Shown: positions 1 to 10,434, counted from the first letter of the stretch. The stretch: DNA of 64,000 bases from Desulfopila inferna (GCF_016919005.1 NZ_JAFFQE010000011.1:23865-87864); one strand, 5' to 3'. Numbers and translations are program-made. The notes: a model not told the origin generated them from the letters alone.

Positions 1-58
1 ATTCCGTGCTAGTCTAAACACAGCCCCGGTCCTGACGAATATAAGGAAGAAACAAAAA

Positions 59-526
59 ATGACCCCTGCTATTGAAACAGCCAAAAGCGCAAAAATTGTT
101 TTTCATATCCATGAATACATCCATGATCCTCAATCCGGCTCCTATGGAGAAGAAGCTGCCGAAAAACTGGGAATTGAAAAAGAGAGGGTATTTAAGACAC
201 TTGTAGTATCAAGCGAGAAAGGAGAGCTTTGCGTAGCTGTATTGCCTGTTTCGCATCAATTGAATTTAAAACTGCTTGCCAAGGCAACAGGTTCGAAAAA
301 AGCTGCCATGGCGGATAAAAAATCAGTAGAAAAAATTACCGGATATGTTTTGGGAGGAGTGAGCCCCGTTGGCCAAAAGAAAAAACTGCCGACTATTATC
401 CATGAAACCGCAAAAGAGTTCTCCACTATTTTCGTAAGCGGCGGACGGCGCGGGTTGGATATAGAGCTTTCGCCTGTTGATTTGCTTGAATTGACTCAAG
501 GCAAATTTGCTCATATATGTGCATAA
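59..526 (+). CDS. ybaK: YbaK/EbsC-family Cys-tRNA(Pro) deacylase
   Basis: 155 aa, the usual length of the family. YbaK-type enzymes hydrolyse mischarged Cys-tRNA(Pro) in trans, in the cytoplasm, as proofreading for prolyl-tRNA synthetase. The YbaK/aminoacyl-tRNA-editing domain fills the protein. Lys46 in the FKTL motif matches the family's essential lysine, and GGVSPVGQKKKLP (about residues 98-110) and GGRRGLDIEL (about 127-136) are the other hallmark motifs. The ATG start has an AAGGAAGA ribosome site 9 bases upstream. It stands alone; the next gene is 240 bases away. Function is assigned by family; specificity for Cys-tRNA(Pro) rather than another mischarged tRNA is inferred. Confidence 0.93.
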   Translation: MTPAIETAKSAKIVFHIHEYIHDPQSGSYGEEAAEKLGIEKERVFKTLVVSSEKGELCVAVLPVSHQLNLKLLAKATGSKKAAMADKKSVEKITGYVLGGVSPVGQKKKLPTIIHETAKEFSTIFVSGGRRGLDIELSPVDLLELTQGKFAHICA

Positions 527-762
527 CTACATCATTTATAAACATTATTTCACGGGAAGCCACAAGCACTCAGCCGGGGCGGCTCCAGGGGAAATAACGA
601 TTGCTGATTTAGGTATATGCAAATGCATGTCCGGTATCACCCGTTAACACCAAAATCCAGTCAGGCAGAAGGCATTGACGGACCAACATTCATAACCATC
701 GTATATGTATATCAAACAACCGTGGATAAGCCCGAGAAGAAAATAAAGAGGAGCTGTTGGAT

Positions 763-1611
763 ATGCGCAAGGAAATGTGGATGACGACTTCGGCCGGTTT
801 GCGAATTCCCCGCATTCTCTACGGCACGGCCTGGAAAAAAGAACAAACCGCCGATTTGGTTGAACAGGCTGTTATTACAGGATTCCGCGGCATCGATACC
901 GCCGCGCAACCGAAACACTACGATGAACCTCGAGTGGGTCAGGCCTTGCGACGCCTGCAGGAGCAGGGAATACAACGGGAAGAACTCTTTCTGCAGACCA
1001 AGTTCACACCTCTCCAGGGACAGGATCCGGCCCAAGTGCCGTATGACAGGAATGCGCCTGTGGAGGATCAGGTCCTGCAGTCATTTGCAGCCTCGCAGGA
1101 CAATCTGCAGACGGATCATATCGATTCCTACATCCTGCATTCTCCGTTGGCCCCGCATTCCCTGCTGATGAATGTGTGGCGATCCATGGAGAGAATTTAC
1201 AAGGATGGCGGCGCCTCGCAGCTGGGTATCAGCAACTGCTATACGCCGGACCTGCTGGCAGCGCTATATGATGATGCCGAAATCAAGCCCGCCGTCGTAC
1301 AGAACCGCTTCTATCAGCAGACGGGCTATGACCGCAGCCTGCGCGCCTGGTGTGCGGAAAAAGGCATCATCTACCAAGGCTTCTGGACCCTGACGGCCAA
1401 TCCCCATATCATGGCCAGTAACGTCGTGCGACAGATCGCCGGGCGGCTTGGGAAAACGGAGGCACAGGTCTTTTTCCGCTACCTCAGCCTCTCGGGTATC
1501 ATCCCCTTAACCGGCACCACGTCGCAAGAGCATATGCGCCAGGATATCGACATCTTCGATTTCGCCCTCAGCGACACGGATAGGCATGCCATCGACCTGC
1601 TGCTGTCGTAA
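763..1611 (+). CDS. aldo/keto reductase
   Basis: 282 aa, a single aldo/keto reductase barrel using NAD(P)H to reduce carbonyl compounds. The tetrad is visible: Asp in GFRGIDTAA, Tyr in KHYDE, Lys in LQTKFT and His in YILHSPL. The C-terminal nucleotide-binding part has the expected 'GIIPLTGTTSQEHM' type loop. I chose the ATG at 763 because an AGAGGAG site sits 9 bases before it; the TTG at 757 is less likely. A rho-independent terminator follows 200 bases downstream, so it is probably monocistronic. The physiological substrate cannot be read from the sequence; fungal/plant-like AKR relatives reduce a range of aldehydes and ketones. Confidence 0.88.
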   Translation: MRKEMWMTTSAGLRIPRILYGTAWKKEQTADLVEQAVITGFRGIDTAAQPKHYDEPRVGQALRRLQEQGIQREELFLQTKFTPLQGQDPAQVPYDRNAPVEDQVLQSFAASQDNLQTDHIDSYILHSPLAPHSLLMNVWRSMERIYKDGGASQLGISNCYTPDLLAALYDDAEIKPAVVQNRFYQQTGYDRSLRAWCAEKGIIYQGFWTLTANPHIMASNVVRQIAGRLGKTEAQVFFRYLSLSGIIPLTGTTSQEHMRQDIDIFDFALSDTDRHAIDLLLS

Positions 1612-1812
1612 GCATCTGGAACAACTTCCGGCCTCAACGCTGACAACGCTGACCCTCAATGGAGGGCGGACCACAATAATAACCTCTCTTCCAGATGTCA
1701 TCGCGCATTTATTCGAACGACTTACTCGCCTGCCGGCATGAAAAGCCACCATGGAGCTTTCCAGGGTTTGAATTGTGCATTATAGTTTTTATTAATCCTG
1801 CTGCTGTAAACT

Positions 1813-1846
1813 GCCCAAGGTGCAGCAGGTAATTGGGCTTTTTTTT
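1813..1846 (+). terminator. rho-independent terminator
   Basis: GCCCAA at 1813-1818 pairs with TTGGGC at 1833-1838, followed directly by eight T (1839-1846). It lies about 200 bases after the aldo/keto reductase and just before the cadherin-like pseudogene. Confidence 0.75.
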
Positions 1847-1880
1847 GCGTAATTCCCCTTGCTTGCCAGTGGCTCTTACT

Positions 1881-2828
1881 ATGAGAAAAAACAAAAATCG
1901 AATGTTATGTATCGCTGGATTAATTCTCGGACAATTGATCTTTCTCATGGTTTTTGCCACTAGCGCGTATTCCCGTGATGTCACATTTGCCTGGGTTGAA
2001 AATCCGGAAGATATTGACGGCTACAGGTTGTATTATAAATCAGGAAGCAGCGGACCGCCCTATGACGGGAGAGGAGCAAAAGAGGGACCTTCTCCGGTGG
2101 AAACCGGCAATGTCACCTCCTTCACTCTGACCGGCCTTTCAAATATCGAGACATACTATTTCGCGCTCACGGCATACAGGGGCACTTTGGAAAGTGACTA
2201 TACCAGCGAAATTGCTCTTCCCCCTCAGGAAAACACAGCACCGATGGCATTTGATAGTGCCATAATTGTTATCGAAAATATCCAATACAGCGGCAGTCTG
2301 AGTGCAACAGATGCAGACAATGACCCATTAACCTACCTGCTGGTTTCAAATCCAGAAAAAGGTACTGTTGCCATTATAGACAATGAAGCCGGATCTTTTA
2401 CCTACACGCCTCTTCCCGATACCACCGGCAGCGATATCTTCACATTCAAGGTCAGTGACGGCACGGCAGATTCAGCAGTGGCAACTGTGGATGTTTCAAT
2501 CCTCGAGATAAATGGATCACCGACTGCGAATCCAGCGTCGATTACTGTGGCTGAAGATTCGATCTTCGAAGGTCAACTCTCCGGTTCCGATCGTGATGGT
2601 GATCCTCTGAGCTTCAGCATTGCCGGTAACGGCACCAAAGTCACAGCTTCCATCACAAACAGAAACACAGGCGCCTTTTCATATGAGCCGGAGGAAAATG
2701 CCACCGGCAGAGTACCATCAAGGCCAATGACGGCAGACTTGATTCGTCCGCGGCTACTGTAGATGTAGATATAATTCCTGTAACTGATCCCCGTGGCTGA
2801 TGATTTCTCCTTTGCCAAGGAAGACTCT
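1881..2828 (+). pseudogene. degraded secreted Fn3/cadherin-like repeat protein
   Basis: The open frame from ATG 1881 encodes a signal peptide (hydrophobic stretch ending AYSRD), a fibronectin-III-like domain (about residues 25-110) and two tandem cadherin-like/VCBS-type domains with the usual 'ATDADNDPLTY' and 'GSDRDGDPLSF' motifs. The frame ends at 2762, but the family pattern goes on in another frame from about 2711 (STIKANDGRLDSSAATVDV), stops near 2800, and resumes in a third frame as VADDFSFAKEDSIY. So there are at least two frameshifts, and the coding similarity ends where a dispersed repeat begins (2822). Such proteins are usually large surface or matrix adhesins. No clear ribosome site is seen. 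A short truncated product up to 2762 could still be made, but I regard the gene as dead. Confidence 0.7.
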
Positions 2829-2900
2829 ATATACTTTTGTTCTTGGTAGACAATTCCGGCAATGCGGGGATAGACGGAAGTGAAAGGGAGCACGAATCAT
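2822..2900 (+). repeat. dispersed repeat copy A
   Basis: About 79 bases closely related to 14481-14558. The shared core includes TAGACAA, TCCGGCAATGCG, GGATAGA and a GA-rich run ending CGAATCAT. In copy B these last bases hold the ribosome site and ATG of a SpoIIM-like gene; here the ATG is lost. The pseudogene on the left ends inside this copy. Confidence 0.65.
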
Positions 2901-3034
2901 ACTTCCGGCTGTCTTGGCCGGTGGAGGAATATCTTGTCTGATGCGATCGGAAATTTCCGGCGCAATCGGACCGGGCCGAAGTGAAGCGGGATCACTGGGC
3001 AGGAAAAGCCATTGTGCTGCTGCTTCAAGAGCAA

Positions 3035-4324
3035 TTATTCGCCTTGGTCACGCTGCAACAGCAGCAGGCGAATACCCTCAGTGGGATGCGAGCCCCCCTG
3101 CTGGTCGTTGTCTAATATGACCACCGTGATGTCGTCCACTTCGACACCGTCGTAGGCGCGGTCGCTGCTTGTCACCCTGATGCTAATGGTTCCCATGTGT
3201 TGTCCCTCCACCCAGGAATCATCGACGGCTGTCACTTGTACCCTTTGTGGGATGTTCCAGGTGGCCGGCGTAAAATTCAGCGACAGCGCCCCGCCCGCGC
3301 CGTTCGAGATATCCGTTTGTATATCCGGATCGAGGTCGATGATAACCTCGCCTGAAGGCTGGGACCGTAGAACAAACTGGTAGTCAGCCCCTTCTCCTCC
3401 CTCCGTCACCGTCGTCTGGCCACCGCTTGCATGTATATCGACTCCAGCGGGTGTCCATCCTTCCAGAGCCGCCCAAAGATACCAGGCGGCGTAGGCCTTG
3501 CGGTTGGCGTTTAGCGGCTGGCTGTGAGCGGATTCGCAGTTATACCAGTCATCTCCTTCAACATGGCTATCCTGCCATTCGATGGCCCAGTTGCCTATCC
3601 GCGAAAACCAGGGGTTGGCATGGTAATCGCAGCTGTCATCGGGAAACTCATAATATGTGCCGTCTGGGTCGTAGCTTTCTATGTCATTGAAGTCGTATAG
3701 TATTTTTTCATTGGCTCGACAGTAGTTCCTTATGATCTCGTTGCCGGCCTTGGTGTCGGCGTCTTCATCGATATGGGCGTGACCGGTCATGTAGACGAAT
3801 TTTACCTGCGGATAATCCTGCTCCAGCCGAGTCATGGGCAGGAGGTACTCGCTTTCCAGGGTCCCGGCCCTGTATTTATCGCTCACCTGACCGCACCAGG
3901 ACCAGATGACGACATTGACATCGCTGTTTTCAGGGTTGTCAAGATATTCTCGGGTCCTATCCACCCACTGCGGATAGCCGCCGGCGTCTCCGATCATGAA
4001 CGAGTCATGCAGATCCAGGGCTCCGTCTGTTCCGCCGTTGTTCCAGGCGAAAATATTTGCCGGCAGGGACAGACCGAGCCCCCCGCCGTTGGCGAACTCA
4101 ACCAGACCAGCCATTCCCGTAGTCAGCTGGCTGCCGTGAGATGTGTGCCCATAGGCAATGTGGAGTCGTTCCTTGGCCTGTTCGATGGCCTCCCTGGTCA
4201 GGACGGTAATGTCGGTGTGTCTGTGATCGATTATCAGCGGCGCAGCCGAAACGGAAAAGGCGAGAAAAATCGAATAAACTACGGAAATCAATAGCAAACC
4301 AGAAGATATCTTCGCACTTTTCAT
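3035..4324 (-). CDS. secreted SGNH-like protein with C-terminal Calx-beta domain
   Basis: 429 aa. A signal peptide (residues 1-27, ending SVSAAP) is followed by a domain of roughly 270 residues with IAYGHTSHGSQL, VVIWSWCGQVS and YMTGHAHIDED. These resemble the Ser/Gly/His blocks of SGNH-type hydrolases, but I cannot name a characterised homologue. Residues about 300-410 form one Calx-beta repeat ending DDITVVILDND, a Ca2+-binding beta-sandwich typical of secreted or surface proteins. The start is well set: AAGGAGT lies immediately before the ATG. The last 20 residues (ending GIRLLLLQRDQGE) do not look like a finished domain and may reflect a frameshifted or truncated C-terminus; a second Calx-beta repeat may have been lost. 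Probably periplasmic or exported; enzyme activity is unproven. Confidence 0.72.
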   Translation of the reverse strand: MKSAKISSGLLLISVVYSIFLAFSVSAAPLIIDHRHTDITVLTREAIEQAKERLHIAYGHTSHGSQLTTGMAGLVEFANGGGLGLSLPANIFAWNNGGTDGALDLHDSFMIGDAGGYPQWVDRTREYLDNPENSDVNVVIWSWCGQVSDKYRAGTLESEYLLPMTRLEQDYPQVKFVYMTGHAHIDEDADTKAGNEIIRNYCRANEKILYDFNDIESYDPDGTYYEFPDDSCDYHANPWFSRIGNWAIEWQDSHVEGDDWYNCESAHSQPLNANRKAYAAWYLWAALEGWTPAGVDIHASGGQTTVTEGGEGADYQFVLRSQPSGEVIIDLDPDIQTDISNGAGGALSLNFTPATWNIPQRVQVTAVDDSWVEGQHMGTISIRVTSSDRAYDGVEVDDITVVILDNDQQGGSHPTEGIRLLLLQRDQGE

Positions 4325-4647
4325 ACTCCTTCATCCTCCATATTGGTATGGTGTATTCCTCCACGACGATGGCTTTGGAGAAGAAATGAGCCCGCGAAAC
4401 CCAACAATCATCGCCCGCATGTTCGATTCTTCCATTCCTTGCAATAAATGGACCACACTTTTTCGTCATGCACCCTGGTCGCGGAACATCCGATTTTCCA
4501 ATGTCAGGTTCCGCTGAATTGTAAAGTAACTTCTTGAAAAGCCAAAATTGCTTGATATTGATGGCTGAAGGAAAGGAATCTGCAGAAAAGTCAGGAAGGG
4601 CTTACTAATAGTGATTTACCACCTATCATATAATTGGTATGCTGAAA
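4325..4647. other. intergenic region, no gene seen
   Basis: Holds the leader of the minus-strand SGNH/Calx-beta gene and the end of the RamB-type regulator gene. No RNA gene or convincing terminator was found. A short minus-strand open frame overlapping the SGNH gene start has no protein-like character. Confidence 0.5.
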
Positions 4648-6129
4648 TCAGCAATTTCTATCTAGAAATTGCTGCAAAGCTGATTCTCTTCTTGTTGACC
4701 GGTCTTGCCTGCTGATAATAGAGGCTTCCACAACTCTTTCGCTGCAGTCGGTGAGTGGGCAGCGCTCGCAGGTTTCTCCCACATCTTCCTCTACAATTGC
4801 TGGATCATCCAAAAATTTGATGTGTTTTCGGGAATTTTTGTCAATTTTAAAGCCAATCACAATTGCCGAGCCTCGCTCCCTGGCAAGCGAGAGCGGTCGT
4901 GCCAGACTGAGGAGGAGGAATTTGGTGCCGCTGTTTACAAAGTGGATCTTTTGTACGCCTGTTGTGATGGAAAGACCGTCTTGGCGCACTTTTTTGAGGA
5001 GCCTTAGCGGCAGCCAGCGCCGACAGTAGTGCTCGCTGATGCCCAAACCATATGGAACCAGGGTATCCGTCATATTGAGTTCCTTGGTCAATTTTACCGA
5101 AAACCGGTCTTTGGAATTTGTAAAGCGCAGGTAAAAAATAGCATCCAGGCCAAAGACTCCCGGCAGCAGCTGACTCATGCGATAGAGGAGCATTTCCGGA
5201 GTGGCCTTGTAGCAATCAAGTAAAGCCGTTATGGCCTTATCATCCCATGTGCTTTTGCTCAGTAATTTTTTGACATCTCTTGTGAAACTTTCCTTTTCAA
5301 TAAGCAATGCTCCGGCAAAATAGGATGCCTTGAAATTATTAACCAGCTGATCGAAACTCTTCACCTCAATCCATGACGAGGTCTGCGGTCGATCGGTTAT
5401 ACCAAGTTCAAGGAAGCCGAGTTCCCGGGCAATAATAAAGGCCTTTTGTGCAGGGAGCAGCCTACTGTTGATAGAAAGATGCCTTTCGCCTCTGAGAATC
5501 GAGCGAAATCCTTTGAGCGCCGGATGATCCGAAAAACCATTTTCCTCCACATGGTACTTATGTTTCTCTTCGAGGATCTTTTTGATTTGAGCGAAACTTG
5601 ACGTATTGCTGCTTAATTCATTTTGCTTTGAAAAATCACCTGCCAGCTTTTCCAGGTCCGGGAAATAATTATTATGCAATCGCTGAAAGGTCCGCAGGGC
5701 GGCAAAAAGAAATGTTTCAACCGACATGTCATAGGCCCTGCTGATTTGCAGAAAGGTCTGGAGAAAGGAATGGGCGTTCTCCGGATCATTTTTAAAAAGG
5801 CCCAGGATGTCCCGGGCCGAAATGCCAAAGAGATGAAAAGGGAACTGTTTTATCAGTTCGGAATCGATAAGTGCCGTAAAGGGATCAAGGGATTTGTCGA
5901 CCTTGAGTGATACCAGCTCATCGTAGTCCACGCCCAGGGCCTGTGCCAGGTCTATCAGCTTTTCCGGTTTGGGATACTTCTTGCCGGATTCAATTTCGCT
6001 GAGATAGGAGAGAGCGATACCTGATTTCCTGGAGAGTGTCTGTAAAGATAATCCCTGTTCGGTTCTAAAGGTTTTTATCTTAATCCCGAAAATAATTTTC
6101 AGGTTTTCTGAGCTTGTTGTTTTTGCCAT
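4648..6129 (-). CDS. XRE/RamB-ScfR-type regulator of acetate/short-chain fatty acid metabolism
   Basis: 493 aa cytoplasmic DNA-binding protein. An N-terminal Cro/C1-type helix-turn-helix (about residues 13-68; 'LSRKSGIALSYLSEIESGK') is followed by a long middle region and a C-terminal domain as in RamB, PrpR and MccR regulators. The C-terminal cysteine cluster CERCPLTDC (about residues 455-465) matches the conserved cysteines of that family, which in mycobacterial PrpR bind an iron-sulfur cluster. It is divergent from malate synthase and isocitrate lyase, the same genes RamB controls in corynebacteria, so control of the glyoxylate shunt in response to acyl-CoA status is a strong inference. 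A 15-base palindrome covers its own start codon, suggesting autoregulation. No good ribosome site is visible. Confidence 0.8.
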   Translation of the reverse strand: MAKTTSSENLKIIFGIKIKTFRTEQGLSLQTLSRKSGIALSYLSEIESGKKYPKPEKLIDLAQALGVDYDELVSLKVDKSLDPFTALIDSELIKQFPFHLFGISARDILGLFKNDPENAHSFLQTFLQISRAYDMSVETFLFAALRTFQRLHNNYFPDLEKLAGDFSKQNELSSNTSSFAQIKKILEEKHKYHVEENGFSDHPALKGFRSILRGERHLSINSRLLPAQKAFIIARELGFLELGITDRPQTSSWIEVKSFDQLVNNFKASYFAGALLIEKESFTRDVKKLLSKSTWDDKAITALLDCYKATPEMLLYRMSQLLPGVFGLDAIFYLRFTNSKDRFSVKLTKELNMTDTLVPYGLGISEHYCRRWLPLRLLKKVRQDGLSITTGVQKIHFVNSGTKFLLLSLARPLSLARERGSAIVIGFKIDKNSRKHIKFLDDPAIVEEDVGETCERCPLTDCSERVVEASIISRQDRSTRRESALQQFLDRNC

Positions 6130-6140
6130 GATGTCATCAT
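6126..6140. promoter_or_regulatory. palindrome over regulator start codon
   Basis: CATGATG-T-CATCATG, 7-base perfect arms around one base, covering the start codon of the RamB-type regulator. Possible autoregulatory operator; the site is also near-minimal in length, so chance cannot be excluded. Confidence 0.35.
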
Positions 6141-6188
6141 GTACTTCATGTATTCGGCAATTTCAAGAAAAAATGAAATATCTTATTT

Positions 6189-6202
6189 AGCGAATATTCG
6201 CT
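6189..6202. promoter_or_regulatory. palindromic operator candidate for the glyoxylate genes
   Basis: AGCGAATATTCGCT is a perfect 14-base palindrome that abuts the -35 box of the predicted malate synthase promoter. It is the best candidate binding site of the divergently encoded RamB-type regulator. Confidence 0.55.
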
Positions 6203-6231
6203 TGACAACCTCTTCCGTCAATTCCTATTGT
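6202..6231 (+). promoter_or_regulatory. sigma-70-type promoter of malate synthase/isocitrate lyase operon
   Basis: TTGACA at 6202-6207 and TATTGT at 6226-6231 with an 18-base spacer, about 30 bases before the malate synthase start codon, giving a short leader. Confidence 0.6.
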
Positions 6232-6260
6232 ACTCATTACTAACACAAAAAGGAGTTGCC

Positions 6261-8156
6261 ATGAATACCTCAGCCACTACACGACTGCAGTACCCGAAAG
6301 AGCTCTTGCAGAAGTATCCCGATGTTCTTGAGCCTAATGCCCTGAAGACTCTTGAGAAACTGGCGTCGCTTAACGGTGAGCGCATCGCCTTGATGGAAAG
6401 GCGCAGTAAGAGAAGAAGGCGGAGATTTGCAGAAAAAGAGCGAATAACCTTTCTGGATGCCGATTCGACTATTGCCGGCACCAGCATAACGGTTGCCGAT
6501 GCGAGGGCGGGGAGATTTGAAGGTCCGAGGATCCCCGCTGATTTGCAGAGGCAGTGGATCCAGGGCACCGGACCGGCGGCAAAGCCGGGGGCACCGCTCG
6601 AGAGCAGCATCCGAAATGTGGCATATGCCCTGCTTTCCGGGGCTGACGGCTGGATGTTCGATGGAGAGGATGCTCTTGGTCAGATCCAAACCATGTCTCT
6701 TGATAATTTGAGAAACCTCAAGCTGGCTTTTCGCAATGATCCTGAATTTTTAACTGCTGCCGAAAAAGTTGCTGCTGAAATGAACAGCTGGGCTGAATCC
6801 TTTTTAGGTAAAACGATCATCGAGGACTGGCAGAAACAGCTGCAATTCACTACCAGAATATTCAGACCGCGCGGGCTGCACCTTGATGACCGGCATTTCC
6901 GGGATGAGCTGGGACGCGGGCTTGCCGCTTCAATAGTGGATACCGCTCTCTACATCTCCAATAATTATAAGGAAATGCAGAACACCGGTTCTTCTCTGGT
7001 GCTGTATATTCCAAAAGTACAGACTGCGGAAGAAGCCGCATTCTGGGGGAAGCTTCTTGATGCTCTGGAGTCCCATCTAGGTCTTCAGCAAGGTACTATT
7101 CTGGCCTATGTTCTTTTGGAACAGGTGGAGGCAACCTTTCAGATCATGGAAATCCGTGCCGCACTGGGGAGACATTTTATTGGTTTTAATACTGGTCGCT
7201 GGGATTATATAAACAGTGTTGCCGATGCCATGGCATGGGACACTCGTTTCATTAACCCCAATATTGAAGCTATTACCATGACCTATGGCTATATGCGTCA
7301 CTATGAGGACAGAGTTCGCCGCTGTGTCAACACCCCTGATATAAACGGTAATTTTGCCTTGTTCCAGGGAGGAATGGAGCCGAACATTCCGGTCGGTTCC
7401 GCAAAAGGGGTAAAAACCAGCATGAAAAATGCACTTGCCGGAGCGGAACGTGAGCAGCAGGCCGGGGCAAGCGGCAAATGGGTTGCTCACTGGAAAATGG
7501 TGCACATTATTCGTCCCGCCTGGCAAAAAATTGGGGAGAAGAATCAGTTGGGCAGGGCCTTCCCGCCTCTTGGTTATGAGCAGCATGATGCTGATGATCT
7601 TTTCCTTTTAGAAGATGCTCCGAGGACCATTCGCGGAGCACGGAATCTACTCAGCGTTGCCCTGCAGTACGGTAACGCTTTTTCCCAGGGATTTCAGGCA
7701 GCCGCTTTGAAGCCTGCCGATTTTTTCGGCAACGATGACATTCTTTATCTCATGGAAGATATGGCGACCGGTGAAATCCGCTTAAGCATTCTCTGGGAGT
7801 GGGTTCACAAAGGAGCCGTGATCACTGAAGATGACCCGGAAACCGGGGTTGAAAAGGGGCAGGTCTTTGACAAAGATCTCTTTGAACGATTGTTGCACGA
7901 AGAATATGAAAAGCTTCTTAAGGCAGATAACCGGGATGTCCATGAAAGATCAAAGTCGACAACTCTACCGATTGTCCATGAAATGGTGAAGTGCCATATC
8001 GCCGAGAAAGTGAAAATACCATGGTATATCGATCTGTTGAATATAAATCTCAATAATGAAGATTTGGCTGAAGGTAAAAGACGTATCGAGGCGTATATCA
8101 AAAAATTCAGGGAAACCGGTCAGAGAATAACGGAGAATCTGGATTATACCACATAA
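6261..8156 (+). CDS. aceB: malate synthase (long form)
   Basis: 631 aa from the ATG at 6261, preceded by an AGGAG site. Condenses glyoxylate and acetyl-CoA to malate, the second step of the glyoxylate shunt. Recognisable malate synthase blocks are [47 protein letters not shown] and [15 protein letters not shown]. It is about 100 residues longer than classical AceB (near 530 aa) and unlike the about 720 aa G form; extra sequence includes a basic N-terminal segment and a C-terminal extension after residue about 540. Isocitrate lyase starts 16 bases downstream, so the two form an operon behind the promoter and palindrome at 6189-6231. The name aceB is by function; the subfamily is divergent. Confidence 0.9.
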   Translation: MNTSATTRLQYPKELLQKYPDVLEPNALKTLEKLASLNGERIALMERRSKRRRRRFAEKERITFLDADSTIAGTSITVADARAGRFEGPRIPADLQRQWIQGTGPAAKPGAPLESSIRNVAYALLSGADGWMFDGEDALGQIQTMSLDNLRNLKLAFRNDPEFLTAAEKVAAEMNSWAESFLGKTIIEDWQKQLQFTTRIFRPRGLHLDDRHFRDELGRGLAASIVDTALYISNNYKEMQNTGSSLVLYIPKVQTAEEAAFWGKLLDALESHLGLQQGTILAYVLLEQVEATFQIMEIRAALGRHFIGFNTGRWDYINSVADAMAWDTRFINPNIEAITMTYGYMRHYEDRVRRCVNTPDINGNFALFQGGMEPNIPVGSAKGVKTSMKNALAGAEREQQAGASGKWVAHWKMVHIIRPAWQKIGEKNQLGRAFPPLGYEQHDADDLFLLEDAPRTIRGARNLLSVALQYGNAFSQGFQAAALKPADFFGNDDILYLMEDMATGEIRLSILWEWVHKGAVITEDDPETGVEKGQVFDKDLFERLLHEEYEKLLKADNRDVHERSKSTTLPIVHEMVKCHIAEKVKIPWYIDLLNINLNNEDLAEGKRRIEAYIKKFRETGQRITENLDYTT

Positions 8157-8172
8157 TCTGAAGGAGAAAATT

Positions 8173-10434
8173 ATGCTGAAAGAACAGATCGATGAACTGA
8201 AGAAATATTTCTCCAGCCCACGTTTTGAGGGCATACGAAGGCTTTATTCTGAACGTCAGGTCGCAGAGCAGCAAGGGACAATTGCAAACGACTATACCGT
8301 GGCCAGGGAAGCGGCGGCGGGATTTTATGCGCTGCTTCGGGAAAATTATGCCAATAAGACTGCCGTAACCACCTTCGGACCATACTCACCCGGACAGGCT
8401 GTCGCCATAAAAAGAAAAGGCATACCGGCAATATACCTGGGCGGCTGGGCAACATCTGCCAAGGGCTCGAAGAATGAAGATCCTGGGGCAGATCTGGCAT
8501 CCTATCCGCTTAGTCAGGTTCCGGACGAGGCGGCACCAGTTGTACGGGCACTCCTGACCGCTGATCGAAATCAGAATTTCTTTCGCTCCCGCATGACGGA
8601 AGAGGAGAGAAAAAAAACCCCGGAATTTGATTTTCGTCCGTTCATCATCGCTGATGCCGATACCGGACACGGCGGCGATGCCCATGTTCGCAATCTGATC
8701 CGACGCTTCGTCGAGGTCGGTGTTCCCGGCTACCATATCGAGGACCAGCGACCGGGCACAAAAAAATGCGGACATCAGGGCGGCAAGGTTCTGGTTTCCG
8801 TGGATGAGCAAATAAAGAGACTGAATACCGCCCGTTTTCAGCTGGACATCATGCAGGTTCCTGGAATTATCGTTGCCAGAACGGATGCAGAAGCGGCAAC
8901 CCTGCTCGACAGCAATAACGACAGCAGGGACCAGGCGTTCATTCTTGGAGCAACCAACCTTGATGTGCCGCTCTACAAGTTCTGCACCTTGGCACTGCAT
9001 CGACTGTTCTACGAATCCGGACATACAAACGTGCGGGGACATCTCTTGTTTGACCTGGATGAGGATGAATATCAGCTCGCTATCAAATGGTTTAAGTCAG
9101 CCGGCATTTATGAAGAACTTAAGAGTATCATTGCCAAAAAGGTTTCAGAAGATGAGTTTGAGCTTGGAGGCATAATTGATGAAGCCACAAACCTGATGGT
9201 CTCGGCCTGGGAGACGGAAGCAGGAGTCAGCACCTTTCCAGAAGCTGTGGCCGATCGCCTGCAACTCCTCATTGATGAAGGTCGTGAGATAAAAATGACC
9301 GTGGAGCAGTGGCTGAAGTATGCCGAAGGAGTCTCACACTGGAAGGCGAGGCAGAAGGCCAAAGAGATTGGTGCCAATGTCAGCTGGGACTGGAACCGGC
9401 CAAGGACCACCGAAGGTTTTTTTCAGATTCGGGGAGGAATTGAATTTGCCATAGCCAAGTCCCTGGCCGTTGCCCCTTATGCGGATATAATCTGGATGGA
9501 AACCAAAACCGCCGACCTGGAAGATGCGGCTGTGTTCGCCAAGGCCATCCACGCAGCCTACCCGGAAAAGATGCTCGCCTATAATCTTTCTCCTTCATTT
9601 AACTGGGATACCACGGGAATGAGCGATGAGGAAATGAGGCAGTTTCCCGCGGAAATAGGTAAGCTGGGATATGTTTTTAATTTCATCACCTATGGCGGTC
9701 ATCAGGCGGATGGTATAGCCGGAGAAGAGCTGGCCAGTGCTCTCCAGCAGGATGGTATGCTCGCTCTTGCTCGCCTGCAGCGTAAACTGCGGCTGTTGGA
9801 ATCACCCTATACCACCCCCCAATCGCTGGTCGGGGGTCCCCGGCTCGATAGTGCACTTAGCGCCTCAACAGGGAGAACAGCCACCACCAAGGCCATGGGT
9901 AAAGGGTCCACCCAATTTCAGCATCTTATTCAGATCGAACCGCCGATTTCCATACTTCAGGAGTGGTTGGCCAAGTGGTCGAAAAAGTATAATCTTAATG
10001 CAGAGCTCAAGGTCGTGCTGAGACCGCAGAGTTCAGGCGCGGATATTTTGGAGCTCGATGTTCTCGACGCGATGGAAACCAAAATAGCTGAGGTGATATT
10101 TACCGTTCTGCGTGATCGTGAAGATAAGGTGTTTCTGTTTATCCGTAATCAGGAGGTCCATGATACCAGTCTCCGCAGAAAAAGGTTCATGACCCTGCTT
10201 CAACTCTATTTAATTTACCGCTATAAAGCTGACATCATGCAGTATATGACCCCAAGCGATGACAATCGCCATCAAACCAATGGCATGAAAAGGTTTGGTA
10301 TATTCAAAGACGCCAAGGAAGAAATTGGTGATATTATCGTGGCTTATGTGGATAAAGATGTTGTTGGTCAACTGGTCAATCCCAAAAAACAGGGAATCGA
10401 CCGACTTCTATCCAAAGAAGAGGCAGTTGTCTAA
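8173..10434 (+). CDS. aceA: isocitrate lyase (long form)
   Basis: 753 aa, far longer than the usual 430 aa enzyme and similar in size to mycobacterial AceA2. Cleaves isocitrate to succinate and glyoxylate. The signature KKCGH with the catalytic cysteine is present ([13 protein letters not shown], about residue 198), as are '[10 protein letters not shown]' and '[10 protein letters not shown]'. The extra length comes from an insertion in the middle of the barrel and a C-terminal extension. An AAGGAGA site precedes the ATG. With malate synthase upstream, this is a complete shunt for growth on acetate or fatty acids or for by-pass of the decarboxylating steps. Assignment is firm; the reason for the long form is not known from sequence. 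Confidence 0.92.
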   Translation: MLKEQIDELKKYFSSPRFEGIRRLYSERQVAEQQGTIANDYTVAREAAAGFYALLRENYANKTAVTTFGPYSPGQAVAIKRKGIPAIYLGGWATSAKGSKNEDPGADLASYPLSQVPDEAAPVVRALLTADRNQNFFRSRMTEEERKKTPEFDFRPFIIADADTGHGGDAHVRNLIRRFVEVGVPGYHIEDQRPGTKKCGHQGGKVLVSVDEQIKRLNTARFQLDIMQVPGIIVARTDAEAATLLDSNNDSRDQAFILGATNLDVPLYKFCTLALHRLFYESGHTNVRGHLLFDLDEDEYQLAIKWFKSAGIYEELKSIIAKKVSEDEFELGGIIDEATNLMVSAWETEAGVSTFPEAVADRLQLLIDEGREIKMTVEQWLKYAEGVSHWKARQKAKEIGANVSWDWNRPRTTEGFFQIRGGIEFAIAKSLAVAPYADIIWMETKTADLEDAAVFAKAIHAAYPEKMLAYNLSPSFNWDTTGMSDEEMRQFPAEIGKLGYVFNFITYGGHQADGIAGEELASALQQDGMLALARLQRKLRLLESPYTTPQSLVGGPRLDSALSASTGRTATTKAMGKGSTQFQHLIQIEPPISILQEWLAKWSKKYNLNAELKVVLRPQSSGADILELDVLDAMETKIAEVIFTVLRDREDKVFLFIRNQEVHDTSLRRKRFMTLLQLYLIYRYKADIMQYMTPSDDNRHQTNGMKRFGIFKDAKEEIGDIIVAYVDKDVVGQLVNPKKQGIDRLLSKEEAVV

